A stretch of 64,000 nt of DNA from Manihot esculenta (taxonomy: Eukaryota; Streptophyta; Magnoliopsida; Malpighiales; Euphorbiaceae). The DNA lies in the NCBI RefSeq assembly GCF_001659605.2, contig NC_035171.2, positions 2,362,325 through 2,426,324 on the forward strand, given 5' to 3'. The translations under genes were made by a program, and so were the position numbers. Positions 25,601 through 38,035 of this stretch are shown here, piece by piece (the first letter of the stretch is position 1; every line of letters begins with the position of its first letter). The notes beneath the pieces are model-generated. The model saw only the letters and a list, made by a program, of their open reading frames with translations. It made no database searches and was not told where the DNA came from.

Positions 25601-27353
25601 TCCTCTTCTCCATTAACATAATGACCTGAACAAGAAAGAAGACACGGTTTCTCTGCTGTTTTCATCTACAGCCACTGCAAATGGACTCAGAATTATGACT
25701 AGGATTTTATATTTCCAAGAAGGTTTTTCTTTTTTTTGGTTCAAAAGATAAACTTCACAGAGCCCAAGGCCAATACATAAAATTCATAAAACATTAAAAA
25801 GTCTCTACCTCAATATACAAGAGAAAACATAGATGAAACTTCATCTAGAAATCCAAAAAGCTTGACCCAGCAGCTGATTTAGTAGCCATCAACAGACAGA
25901 CAGGGATGAAAAGTTACTTATAAAAATTTATTATTTAACCTAGTTAATTTTTATAAATTTTTTTAAAATATTTTTTAATAAAATTATTTTTTTACTAAAA
26001 ATAAAAAAATAAAGAAAATTTTAATTTTATTTTATTTTCAAATAAAATATTTATTTAATATATAAATATTATTATTATTATTCATAAATCAATTTTTATA
26101 TTTTTAAAATCTCTCAAGGTCTAAAATTTATCAAATTTATTTAAATATATTTAGCGGCAAAGTTAATATAATTTTATTAATTTTATATATTTGAAATATT
26201 AATTTTTGTTATTTTAATATTTTTTTCATAAAATTATTATTTACAAAAATAAATATTACGATTTTACAATATAAATATGCATTTCAAACAAATTGTAATT
26301 TTTGTAAAGTTTAGTTTGTATTCATAATAAAATAAAATAAGCTTACCTTATGTTGAAATTTTATAACCGAAAATATATTATTCCCTCATTGTATAATTAT
26401 TTTTTTTATTAAAATAATATATTAATATAATTAAAATGATAATTTATCAAAGCAGTTTGATGAATTTTCTTCAACCTTCATGTGGACAGCATTTTGAGTT
26501 CAATTCTACCACTTATTTTGAAGAGAAAGCTACCATTCATTGTGGAGTTTTATTTTACATTTTTTATTATTTATCAAATGTATTATATTAAAATATTTTT
26601 GTTAGTATCTTTCGTACCTTAAACATTAGAAGAGTAGAATATGAGATCTTTCAAATTTAAATACACTTATTATCATATTAAACCGTGAGCGATATATCAA
26701 TTTGTTTATTTTTTAATAATTTTATAATAAAATTTATAGGTAAGATTTTTTTTTTACAGAAATGTCAACATTAAAAAATAACCTAACTATTTTCTCTAGA
26801 TATATAAATATAGATCAGCTAATTATGTAGTTTTAATTTTGAAGATGTATTTCTCCCAAAAAAATAACATCATCTTCTGATTCTTCCTCAAATTTCTTAT
26901 ATTTCCTTGTCAGGGTTGCTGGGCTGGGCCTTGTGGAAACCCAACCCAGAAGCCCAATAGAATCCGGCCCGACTGCGGTTCAAGTAGAATCGTTTAACTG
27001 ACGTTTGCGTGTTCTGACCACTCATTTCTCAAAACCCTAATCCAGTGTACTCTTCCTCCGTCCGTCACAGTTTTACTTTGATGTGGATTTCTGTCTGGCT
27101 GCCTAGAAAGTGAAGGAAAGCAAAGGAAGAAGAAAGAAAGTGCTTTGCTTCCACTATATTCATCTCGCTTTTGGCTCCTTCCGCAAAAATTAGGTATTTT
27201 TGCAGTTACTTAGCTTACTCCAGTTTATTTTCGTGTTTTAAAGAAGTGATTTTTATGCGTGTAATTAAGCTTGATAGTGAGGGAGGAAGAGTTTCCTTCC
27301 AATAGTTTGACTTGAATTCACTTTTTTGTGTTGCTGACAATTAGGAATCTTCT
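25601..27353. other. Divergent intergenic region upstream of RPA49
   Basis: This region separates the 5' ends of the L18a-like gene and RPA49. From 25920 to 26880 it is AT-rich and featureless. The last 450 bases are the RPA49 promoter and 5' leader. A small leader intron is possible, with a donor near 27193 (ag|gtattttt) and an acceptor near 27343 (caattag). Confidence 0.5.
26925..27039 (+). promoter_or_regulatory. Site II elements and telo-box upstream of RPA49
   Basis: TGGGCC lies at 26925-26930, AGCCCA (reverse of TGGGCT) at 26951-26956 and a telo-box AAACCCTA at 27032-27039. This pairing of site II words with a telo-box is known from plant ribosomal-protein and other growth-linked promoters, bound by TCP and telo-box factors. 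It fits a gene for an RNA polymerase I subunit. Confidence 0.65.
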
Positions 27354-30300
27354 ATGGGGTCGGATTTAGAGTCAGAGTTAGCTAATACTCAAGCTGTGAG
27401 CCAAGAATCACCACATACGAAATCAAAAAAGAAGAGAAAGAGGGAGAACACTGAAGATATTTTGAACCAAGAATCACCACAAACACCAAACGAGAAATCA
27501 AAAAAGAAGAAAAAAAGGGTTAAAGAGAGAAGTTATGACGGTACAATCCCAATCCAAAATGACAAGCCACTCAACAAACCTAATGAGCAATCACCTATGG
27601 ATGTCAAAATTGAAGTCACCTATGGCCATTCTGATAAAACCCCGCCTATAGTGGGATATTTCCCTTCTGGTTATAAGCCATGTAAATATAATGTCAGCAA
27701 CAATTCGCAGGAACCTAATCAGGAACAGAATCTGTCACAGCCACAACCAGAACAGCCAATTGTTAAGCTTTATAGGAATGCTCAAAGGACCAAGATTGAG
27801 AAAAGATCCAATGAAAATATTGATAAATGGAAAAGTTCGGAAAGGATGGAACTAGTTGTGAGTCCTAATGGGTACAACTTGGATTTTGTGGGCAAGAGCT
27901 ATAGAGGTGAGGCTATGGCTGCTCAGTTCTGCACTTATGCGCTTGGGGTTTTTGATAAGAAGACCAAGACTTTGAAGATTATGCCTGTTGCCGGAAATAA
28001 GGTATCTTTTTAGTTGATTTTGATTGTTTTATTGTGATTTGATGATTGATTAAATGGGAAGCAGAATAAAGTAATTATTATTCGTTTACATTGCTCAATA
28101 GAAATAAATAGAACTGCACTACTTAACCGGCTTAAATATTCTAATGCAGCAGGAGATGCAATTTTCAGAATTTGTATTTATCTTTCCTTGTCCTTCACTT
28201 TCTTGCTTTGTGCACTGGTCACCTCTTTTTTAATCCATCACTTTTTCAGCAACTAACATATAAATAGTTTGCAGATTTATGGTCCTGGACAACTAATTTG
28301 TACAATCAAGTACTTGGACCAGATTTATGATGAACTACATTAATTTTCCTTCCCCTGCTTTTAGTTCTATTTTATCTTTTTTACCCTTTTTCTATTTTTT
28401 GTTGATTGCTTATTGTTTTCTTGTGAAAATAGAATCTAATGTAACTTCAATTGTGGCCACAGATATTCAGATTGGAACCTAAGGTGCGCGGATTAGATAC
28501 TGCTGATGAGGAACCTTCAGTTTTGGAAAATGAGGAGGTTTCTGGAGGAAACAATGCAGAAAAGATAATGGCTGCTGGCTATGTAACAAAGAAATCTGTA
28601 ATGCAGGTATGCTTGCTGTCGCTCTATTTGTGCCTCAGTATATATTTCCATTCAATTTGGTTTCCTCTTTAGAGTGGAGTGGAATTTTAATAATTTTGAT
28701 CGGGTAGGTGGCTGTAGGTTTTAAGTCGACCTCAACTAGTCTAGGATTATGTGGCTGTAGGTTTCAAGAAGTATCTATTTTAGCTCAGCGCTCAAATTAA
28801 TTTGTAGTTGTTTTGTTTTGTTCCGTAGGGTCATCTCAATAAGAAATTTTTATAGAGTGACAGTAATGGTGCAAGTTTTCCGAAACCAATCTTAAATAGT
28901 TGGGATTTGGATGGAACATTTTAGTTAGTTGGAAAACTTCTTTGCTCTTGTAAGAATTTGCAGCTAACAATGACTTCTGTCATGTTGCAGTACAAAAAGG
29001 CACAGGCTCTGAAGCAGGGAGATGATCCTGAATCTCAGAGAGATTTGGGCAGGAAAATTGATAATGTTGTAGTTAACAAGGAGGCTCTTGAAAGTGCTAG
29101 TGCGCATGTTGCTCGAAATATTCCACCTCATAACTCTTCTGCTACCACTCCTCAGGAGGCTTATCCATTGAATAGGATTATTCTTACAGGAGAGTGGGAT
29201 TTCCTTGAAGATACTCACAAGTTTTTGCAAGAAGGGGCTGGAGCAATGAGCAATGCTTACCCAACTTTTGTTCGCAACAGAATCCATAAATTACAGGAAA
29301 TCCAGGTAAGAGCTGAATGAGTGATTGTGTTTGTCAAAGTTTTAATGGATCGTGCTTTGAACTACCCTTGCTACTCAGTTTTGAAGTCTGAAATGAATGA
29401 AATAATAGAGCTATGTTCCTATGCTGTTTGGATTAGGAGCAATATGTAAAACTTCCACATTATCCAAGGAGCAGAAATTTTTTTACAATTTTTTAGAACC
29501 TTTGATTAGCATTAAAGTTTCTTACTAAATCATACAAATACATAAAATATGTGACGTATGTACAGATTCATTAGCAAATTCTCAAAAATTTTAGCTGTCA
29601 TAAATTGGAGGTGAATTTTTCCTAGCTGAACTTCCATGCTAAGTTCCCAAGTTCTTGTAGCTAGTTACTTGCAAAATTTTCCCTCTTCAATCGATTGTTG
29701 CATTGTAACTAACCTTGTCCATGTACTCTTGTGCAATGAGAGCACTACATACTTCCCTCTTTTTAACATCTTGCTCCGTGCATTCCCATAATCATTTTTT
29801 CTGGGGTGAGTGGGGTGGGGGGGGGGGGGGGAGAAGATAGATTAAGGCCTTGTTTGGTTGGGGTAAATCAGCCAGGGAACTTCAAGTTTTCAAAAAATGT
29901 AAAAAATGTTTTTCTTTGGTTGACATTTCTTCGAAGTCAAGGTTTTTCTTCCTTAGTGGAAGTAACTTACTTAACCTGACTTCTCATGAAATAACATATT
30001 TGAACCAAAAAAGGCTTAAATTTCTTTCATTCAATCAAGGCAGATCTTGATATAGATTACAGATTATTCTCATTACCAATCGTGGGATTCCTTCCATTTT
30101 GGGTATTTTATTGATGGAAACGAAGATGTTGACGTGTATTGTGCTTTGATTTATAGGATGAAGTGGAGAAGCAGACACTTTCTTGCATTTTCTCTTACAT
30201 AACTCATCTTATAAAGTTCAAAGATCTGCATTCTTTAGATGGTCTATCCTCAGCAAAGAGCCACAGATTTCCAAGCATTCTTCGCCAGAAATTCATGGAG

Positions 30301-30561
30301 ATGTTTACTCCAGAATCAAAACGGCTGCCGAGCGAGAAAATTGATCTTCTGATTAGTTATGTCTTAGTGCTGACACTATATGCTGATGATTTCCGGACTA
30401 ATCCAACAGATATTGCCAAAGATCTGAGATTTAGTCCAGTCAACTTAAGAGTGCATTTTGAGAATTTGGGGTGCAAGCTTGTACGTGAAAACAAGTTGTT
30501 ATTGGCAACCCTTCCAGTCCCTCTCAAGTTCCCCATTCAGAGGCAGAGGCGAAGACGGTAG
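27354..30561 (+). CDS. RPA49: DNA-directed RNA polymerase I subunit RPA49
   Basis: Four exons (27354-28001, 28463-28606, 28991-29305, 30157-30561) encode 503 residues with consistent phase and GT-AG junctions. The N terminus is lysine-rich (KSKKKRKR and KSKKKKKR), as expected for a nucleolar protein. The dimerisation part includes VELYR-like VKLYRNAQR, the motif LDFVGKSYRGE and YALGVFDKKTKTLKIMPV. The C-terminal A49 winged-helix part includes PLNRIILTGEW and LLISYVLVLTLYADDF, and ends in a basic tail RQRRRR. It is part of the Pol I A49/A34.5 heterodimer that supports initiation and elongation on rDNA. A decayed partial copy lies directly downstream. Intron 3 contains a 15-base G run. Confidence 0.94.
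29817..29831 (+). repeat. G15 homopolymer in RPA49 intron 3
   Basis: An uninterrupted run of 15 G follows ggggtgagtgggg, so the stretch 29802-29831 is nearly all G on the transcribed sense strand. It could form a G-quadruplex in the pre-mRNA. It may equally be simple slippage, and its length is error-prone in assemblies. Confidence 0.8.
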
Positions 30562-31791
30562 ATGGATCCGAGTGCCCAAAATGTATTTTTTGTTCGGCAG
30601 AGATTAGTCCCCATGTCCAGTGTGGTGGAATGATATTTGGGATGGACCATGTTGCAAGTTTTGTGGGTTCAGGAAAATTTTCAGATTTATGTATGATTTT
30701 TTTGGTCTACCTTTTTGTGTCGGGAAATGTTGTTCTAACCATTATTGGTCCGAAGAGAGACCTATGCATCTTTTTCATGTAATATGCAACTAATTTTATT
30801 CAATTTCCGCTTTTTTCTTTTTGGGAGTGTAAAGGATTCTGCTTCCTTTTTTTTTAAAGTGCAGTAACTCTTGGGTGTGGAAAATAACCAAATCTTCGCA
30901 AAATTTTATTAATATAATTAGATTTTAATATTTTAATTTATATAAAAATATTGGTATATTAAAAACTTCTTGTTGAGAGAAAATCCTAATATTACATTTG
31001 GTCATTTAATAATATTTTTAATGAAATTAGACATAAAAGTAAGTGGCTGTAAAACATTAAAAAAGATGACTGTATAAAAGGTAAATCTGGTTTCATAATG
31101 AGGAAATAAAAGAAATAAATATTGCAGCTTCTCGGCTACAGGGCTTGCTGGTATATGTACATATATTGAAAATATTTTAATTATTGTTTTATTTTATTTA
31201 ATCATTTTTTTTAATTTGTCATATATTTAATTAATTTGCAGGAAAAGGGCAGAAAGAGAAAACGTTCTCTCTCGATTTCTGGTTCTTTCCTCTGTATTTT
31301 CTCTTTTCTCGCAGATTCTCGCAAACCAAACACCATTCTCACATATGCCAAACTCAACAAAACAGAATTTTCTGCAAAAATAGTGAACACTGATTAATTA
31401 GAATTCAATAATTTCACTGAACCCAATATCAAAAGCAAAACCACCCGTTCAACACAGCGGCCACAAAAGGCTTCTCCATGGAACAAGCCTAACATCTGAA
31501 CTCTTAGATGCAGAACACGAAAACGGATTCCATCGTTACTCCAAACAGCATAAAAAGAAGAGAAACCAAATCCTCCATGTAACTGATTTTGCCACCTACG
31601 GCAAGTCCCAGCCAAGTCTATAGAGACACCTCATCCATGAAGATCTCAATCTCCCAACTACATCTGCTAGTGTTCTGTCGCTTAACGGTGCTTGGATGGC
31701 GGCTTCAATCTCTCGAGCAACCTCTTCCTCCTCTTAGAAAGGCTTTCTCAAACAGCTGATTTACATATCTTTATCGCTCAAGGGACTCAAC
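30562..31791. other. Intergenic between RPA49 and its decayed copy
   Basis: The first 250 bases are the 3' UTR of RPA49. The remainder is AT-rich. The part from 31240 to 31790 has more balanced composition and may be the diverged upstream part of the duplicated copy, but I could not align it by eye. The open frame on the minus strand at 31394-31615 is unrecognised. Confidence 0.5.
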
Positions 31792-32507
31792 TGAGTCCTA
31801 ATAGATCCAGTGTGGAATTTGTGGGTAAGAGCTGTAGCGGTGAGGCTGTTGCTACTCAGTCCTGCACTTACCCACTTGGGCTTCTTGCTAAGAAGACTAG
31901 GACTCCGAAGATTATGCCTGAAGGTATTCTTTTGAGGGGAGATACTGCACTTTTTTAGATGCTGTTGACTTCTATTACTTATTGATGTGGGTTTTGTTTT
32001 TGTAGATATTTAGATTGGAACCACAACTTGGAGGGTGATATACTCTCCATAAGCTTCAATTTTGGAAAACGTGGGCTTTCTGAAGAACAAAAAGCACTTG
32101 GTAAGAGGATGCTTGCTCATCTTTATTGGACAAAAAGTGCTAGTGTAAAGTACATTCAAGCTTTTTCATTTACTGAATTAGGTGAAATTTGCAAGTTTCA
32201 AGATTTGAATTACAGCCGAGGTGCTTCTGTGAAGAGCCACGCATTTCAAGGCATTATCCGCCAGGAATTCTTCCAGATATTTAATCCAGAATCTGGAAGC
32301 TGTCACCTGAGAAAAAAATTTGATCCCATTGATCTTCTCACTAGTTATGTCCTAGTGCTGACTCTATATGCTGATGATTCGGACTGATTCATACTGCCAA
32401 GGATCTGAAACATAAGGATTCAATTTCAGAAGTTGGGATGTGGGAACAATATTACCCTTCCTGTTCCTCCTGAATTCCCAACTTTAGAGAAAAGGCGACG
32501 GCTTTAG
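31792..32507 (+). pseudogene. Partial RPA49 duplicate, decayed
   Basis: The segment beginning tgagtcctaatagatcc matches the end of RPA49 exon 1 (FVGKSCSGEAVATQSCTYPLG against FVGKSYRGEAMAAQFCTYALG). A shortened intron follows and then the start of exon 2 (tagatatttagattggaacc). After a region I cannot align, the C-terminal part returns: SVKSHAFQGIIRQEF and LLTSYVLVLTLYADD. Frames differ between blocks, there are internal stops, exon 3 is largely missing, and the end aggcgacggctttag parallels the RPA49 terminus. Intron remnants argue for a tandem DNA duplication and against retroposition. Confidence 0.85.
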
Positions 32508-33276
32508 ATCACAACTCATTATTCTCGTCACTGAAGTTATCTGAGAGCAAGCCAATTGTGTGGAAAACAGATTTGGGGGTACTTTCTTAACATTTGTTTA
32601 ACAGTAACATGCATGATTACGAAAATTTTCAGATTATCTATGTGATTCTACCTTGTTGCTGGCAAATCTTTGATCATTGCTATTTTTGAGGAAATATACA
32701 ACAGAACTATGCAATTCCTTGTCAACCACAGTTAACAATTCTGGAATTTAGCTTGGGATGCCAAAAACTAAACACAGGGAAGCAGGAAGGTCATTGCAGC
32801 AAAGCAAAGCCATGAAGAAGTGTATCAACTTGAAGTGAGCTTTTAGCCTTTAGTCGTGCTAGATGCATATACATGGCATCCATCGGAGCAAAGAAGTATA
32901 AATACCTGTATTGTTCAAGCCATCGGCACAATTTGGAGAGCTACGACACAACTCGATACATTCGTTGATCAAGAACCTCACACTGGAGAGGCAAAAGGAT
33001 GATCTACAAAATTGAACAATGTAAATCTTCCCCAACCTTTCAGTCCAAATTTACATAGCTGCAAGTATAGTTTTGGCACGGTGGATATCGAAAACACAGG
33101 CAATATGGCATTCGGATGCACTTGCTACAGTACACACTAGTTTCTATTCTTTTACACACACACACATATATCAAGTCCATGAGAAAAAGGAATGGACCAA
33201 GCTATGTATTTCCATTAGATGTACGACTCTAATATATAGTTATATGAATTTAAGCTAGATGGTGATTGAACCTCGA
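32508..33276. other. Intergenic between the RPA49 copy and the PP2C gene
   Basis: No gene is seen. The part next to 33276 is the likely 3' UTR of the minus-strand phosphatase. A short CA repeat (acacacacacacatata) lies near 33155-33170. Confidence 0.55.
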
Positions 33277-35725
33277 TTAAAATTTGCTCTTGAACTTCCT
33301 TTGAGCTTTCAAGTCCACCACAATAACTGAGATATTATCCTTGCTTCCTTTTTGCATAGCAAGCATTGATAGATAATCAGCTGCTGCTTGAGATGCTGGA
33401 TCAATTCCATTGCCCCTTTCAGGAAGAGACGTTACTCCATTCTTTTTGTGCCAGAGCAAAATCCGTTTTCGCGCCGCTTCACAGGCTTCATCATTTGTCA
33501 TCACATCCCATAACCCATCACTGGCTAAAATAAGACATTCATCATCTCTAGCTCGGGGAACAAACATGACCTCGGGTTCTGGAATAATCCATGGTTTCAA
33601 GTATCTATCACCTGTGAGACACAGACAAGGAAGCAGTAAGACCAAAGTCAGTGCTGTATTCCTCTATGATTTATCTTTAGATATAGTTAGAAACGAAGTC
33701 ATTATTTGCAGAAATGCTCATAAAAAATGGGCATAAATGTGTTCAAACAACGCAAGAACATAAAACATAAAAAGCAATAATCCAGATTTTTATTTTTCTT
33801 AGATTTTTAACTTGCATCTTGGTGTTTTTAGCAGCAGGCAGCAAGTTCTTTAAACAAGCAGGCACAATACATTGTTGCTTCAATTTAAACAGAATTAAAA
33901 TCTGTACCAAAAATGAGAACGCATACCAATTGACCTAGACATAGCAAGAACACCAAAAACTCGATGCCCATTCCACTGAATCACCTTCCCTCCAGAAGCC
34001 TCTATCCTTGCGTACTCATCTTCTCTGTTTGGCTGGAAAAAGTAGAAATAAATAATAAACAATGATGATACAAAGGCATTAAAACCATGTTAATGCATAC
34101 AACAATGTAAAAGCACAAGCGTTACTTTATGATCAACTGACAATGCCATTGATTCCTTTCCCCGATAAAGCACTGCTCTTGAATCTCCACAATTTGCAAC
34201 TATGATGTGGGATGAACAGACCAAGGCAACCACAGCTGTAGATCCAACTGTTTCTGGGGCCACGGGCTCAGAAGTAGCATCAGAAGCATCTTCATGGCCT
34301 TCATCAGTACCACTGGTACCTTTTCCTCCAATCTCATCATCAACTTTAAGAAAGCAACTAGTGAAGGCTTTCTCCCACTGCGCCTGCTGATTTCCTTCCA
34401 TGCTTATATCACTTGAATCATTTTTAACATTTCCAATCTCCTCAGTCAATGCCAAATGGATTCGGTCACGACAATAGTTAGCAACCTGCAGGAGATCCCT
34501 CCAAATTATGCATGCATATAAAAAACTATGCACATTACCGACCATATGAACATCAAAAATCATAAAAGCTTTGACTACATAAATACAAAGTCCAGAGTTT
34601 TTCTTTGGTTATTTGGAAAACAAATGAGGTTGCAGATTGTGAAGAAGAACCCCATGTTTGCAATAGTAGCAAGTTAAAAATTCAAATGTTAAGCTAGAAA
34701 TGGCTTCAAATTTAATGAGATACTTGCATCAATAATACATTCATCAAAAAGACTCGCTAGGCATGCCCAATCCATAACTTTCACAATTTAGCATTCTTAG
34801 ATCCTATCAATGAATTGCAACTGGTTTGCAAATACAACAATATCCTATTCGACGAGACTAAAATGAATATCTAGCTATATAGATGTACCTGAGCACCCCC
34901 ATGGCCATCATAAACACCGAAAAAATGAGTCGTTAGATGGGTCAAATTCTCACTTAATCCATCAACAACGCGATCACCAATGAGCATCTTGATAGGAATT
35001 TTGACAAAGCGAGGAACAGCTGCAACAGCATCTTCCATTTCTGGTCTTCTGCCACAAATTGATACAGAACCCCAAAGAGGTATGCAATCAAGCTCAAACA
35101 CACTCCGTGTAGTTCCTTTGCTAAGATTCTTTTCACTGGGCAACTTAAGAACCACCGCAGATGCCCTTAAATCAGAGCCATCTGAGACATCTGTGTTTGG
35201 GCTTACTGCTGCAATGAGGAGTTTAGCCGTGGGAACCTCCACCTCATCAGATGACTCCACAATAATAGCCTTGGCAATGAGTTGGCTATCTTCAATCTCA
35301 ACAGATTTTGGCAAGCTTATTTCTGATCCTGCCTCCAATGCCAACAACTCCTCAGTCGTTATTCCATTATTGTCTTCGACAACTGACAATACTTCATCTT
35401 CATCACTTTCCTGAATCACAGTATCAGTCATAATTGATATCTTTCCATTCTCCGGCAATATCTTCAATGAATCATTTCCTCCAACACCATTACTTGGTGC
35501 AGATAAGGCGGCTAAGTCCACCACATTCCCAGCGTAGTCAGAGCTTCCACAGCTTGCAGGAACAGTCTCATCAGGCACCACATTAACAGGACCAGACAAT
35601 AAGCTTACAGTGTCTGTTACTAATTTCAACCGGGTAATTTCCACATGGGTCGCATTACCAGAGTTATCACATATAGAGTTACCTAAACTAAGCGTCATTG
35701 CAACAGCTGGGGACATCTCTTCCAT
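33277..35725 (-). CDS. Protein phosphatase 2C, clade A, HAB1-like
   Basis: Four exons (34889-35725, 34126-34485, 33927-34032, 33277-33611) give 545 residues. Clade A PP2Cs dephosphorylate SnRK2 kinases and are inhibited by ABA-bound PYR/PYL receptors. The N terminus [16 protein letters not shown] matches Arabidopsis HAB1 and its relatives, and the N-terminal part carries the acidic segment [11 protein letters not shown]. Metal-site motifs are [15 protein letters not shown] (D273), [15 protein letters not shown] and KGSKDNIS. The receptor-contacting lock tryptophan is present (W419 in [12 protein letters not shown]). The frame extends to 35734 with no ATG, so the ATG at 35725 was chosen. A 5' UTR intron is likely, with a donor gtaagctc near 36483. 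A G-box lies further upstream. Confidence 0.95.
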
Positions 35726-37000
35726 CAATTCCACTCTCAGTGTCCAATTAACAGCCCTAACTATCTCTTATCTTTTTTCACACGATCCGCCAATTTTCAT
35801 CCTCCTCATTTCCTCTCACCATTAAACTTGAGTTAAAGTACGCAGGTTCAAACAATTCCTCTTCCATCCTACGACATCTCAATGACCCACCAGTACTTTT
35901 TCATCAAGGAGAAATACAGAGAACAAAATATATATTTCAAGGTCCAATCAGAGATGGGCAAGCTGTTAAGCACAAGGAGAATTGAGAACTAGTTATCAGA
36001 TCTGGTAAGGAAACAATGGATCTGACCTTCTAATTATCAGATATTTCAAGTCTCCGCAGGTAGTCTAAGTTATCCTCAGAACTCCAGAACTTATCAAATT
36101 CCTTTCACCTTTTTTTCCAGAAATTACTAACCACAGGATACCCAAATCCTATCCCCAACACCTACCCTAAAACACATAAACCACAAATGAAAACAACTAA
36201 TAAAATCAAGCTTTCATCATTTACCCACAAGAATAGACAGCTGAAACAGTCATGAGAAACAACTTCGGAAAAAGTAAAACCAACCCAGATAATCACAAGA
36301 AGACCCAAAAAGTTGAAACCTTTTTTCACCTAAAACTTGTGTTCCCTGGATCTAAGGCAACCCATTTGAGCTGGGTATTGTCTTATCTGATCTTGAGAGC
36401 CTCAAACAATTAATGGGGGTGAAAAGAATCACAGCTGCTCAAAAAAAAAAAAAAGAAGAATTCTTGAAGGGTAGAGCTTACCCGTTTGAAACAGAGGAGA
36501 TTCAACAGAGACCAGGACCCTGAAAATATGGGAAGTTAGCCTCTTCACCTAGATTTTTTTGCTCTTTAATTTCAGGCAAGGAGGCTTGTGAGAAAGAATA
36601 GAAGAGGAATAAGAGAGAGAATATAAGTGGAAAATTTAAAAAAAAAAAATGGTGTCTTTATTATTGTTGTTGTTTTAGAATGAACTCCTAAAAGGGACAC
36701 GTATGCCTGTAATTATCTTGAATGATTTAAGGGTAAGGGGTGGTTTCAATGTCTGTGAGAGACAGAAGATGCACAGTTGAGGAGGATAGTGTTTACATAA
36801 GGACAACTACTAATGGATTTTTCATAAGCCAAACTTTGAGGAAAGACACGTGTCCCCTCCACTGAAAAGTCCACTGCTTTGCAATAATGCCTCTGTACCC
36901 ATGTGGTACTACCTGCTTATTATATTAGAATCTGTAGGAGATCCTCTTCTCCCCACTCCCTTTTTTCTGAAAAAAGTTTATTTTTTTAATTAACTTATTA
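35726..37000 (-). promoter_or_regulatory. Leader, leader intron and promoter of the HAB1-like gene
   Basis: On the minus strand, the exon ending caaacgg followed by gtaagctctaccc (donor near 36483) suggests an untranslated first exon and a leader intron of roughly 0.6 kb. CACGTG at 36847-36852, within the longer palindrome ACACGTGT, is a G-box of ABRE type lying about 300 bases upstream of that exon. ABA induction of clade A PP2Cs through such elements is well known. The link to this gene is inferred. Confidence 0.55.
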
Positions 37001-37544
37001 ATTTCAGTGATTATTATTATTGTAATAAAAAAGGAAATAAAGCTATGAATTGTTAGGACAAGAGGAATTATGGTTCTTTCTTTCCTTAAACGTAACTAAT
37101 TAATTTCCATGTCACTAAAAGAGATTTTTGCCATATTTATTCTTTATTTTAAAATTATTATTATTTTTTCACTATAATAATATATAAATTAACTATTACA
37201 ATTTTATATTATTTTTAAAATATTTTTTTAATATTTAATAAAATTTAATATATTTAAATCTAATATAATTAAAAAATTAATAAAAAAATATATTTTTTAA
37301 TATATATATATAAAATAAAATTTCAAGTAATATTTAGTTATTTGTGATACTTTTGTATTATAATAAAAAATTTTGAAAAATTTCACGTGCTTAATCTCAT
37401 AAATATATTTGAGTAAATTTAAAAAATTTTATATTTTACTTTTTAATTTTTATTTTAAAAAAAATAAATAAACAAACATTGTGGTGTGAATCAATTATAA
37501 AAATTTATTTTATTAAATATTATAGACATTGGGGGAGAGCATAA

Positions 37545-38035
37545 ATCCGTCTGAATCAAAAAACCGAACCGAATCGATTAATTTCGATTTAATGGTTCGG
37601 TTAAAGGTTCGATTCGGTTCGATTCGTATTTTTCAATTTATTCGATTTTCAGTTCGATTTGATTTAAACGTATTAAATAATCAAAAAACCGAAAAACTAA
37701 TTTTATACATAGAAATATTGATTTTATATATATTTTTAAATTTTATATGGATTTTTATAAATTTTTTAAGTATTATTATTATTATGTATTCAAATAATAT
37801 TTATTGATAAATTTATGTGAAATATTTATTAAATTATTCTACTGAAATTAAAAGTAAAAAATTAAAAAAATTATAAATTTCTATTTGAATCGAACTTAAT
37901 CGATTTTTATCGATTCGATTTGATTTGATTATATTTTTATAATTAATTTTTTTAATTTTTAATATTTTTATATTTTAATTTTTGATTTTTTTGATTCAAT
38001 TCGATTCGAAACCGACCTGACCGATTTCACAGCAT
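37545..38035. repeat. Dispersed repeat with inverted GAATCGAATC-type ends
   Basis: The left end is rich in aaccgaaccgaatcgatt, ggttcggtt and gattcggttcgattcg. The right end is rich in atcgattcgatttgattt and attcaattcgattcgaaacc. The two ends are roughly inverted relative to each other with AT-rich DNA between. The same words occur at 4215-4640. It is non-coding and MITE-like; the borders are approximate. Confidence 0.6.

Noticed and set aside
37529..37807. 92-codon open frame
   Set aside because: It lies wholly within the AT-rich dispersed repeat.
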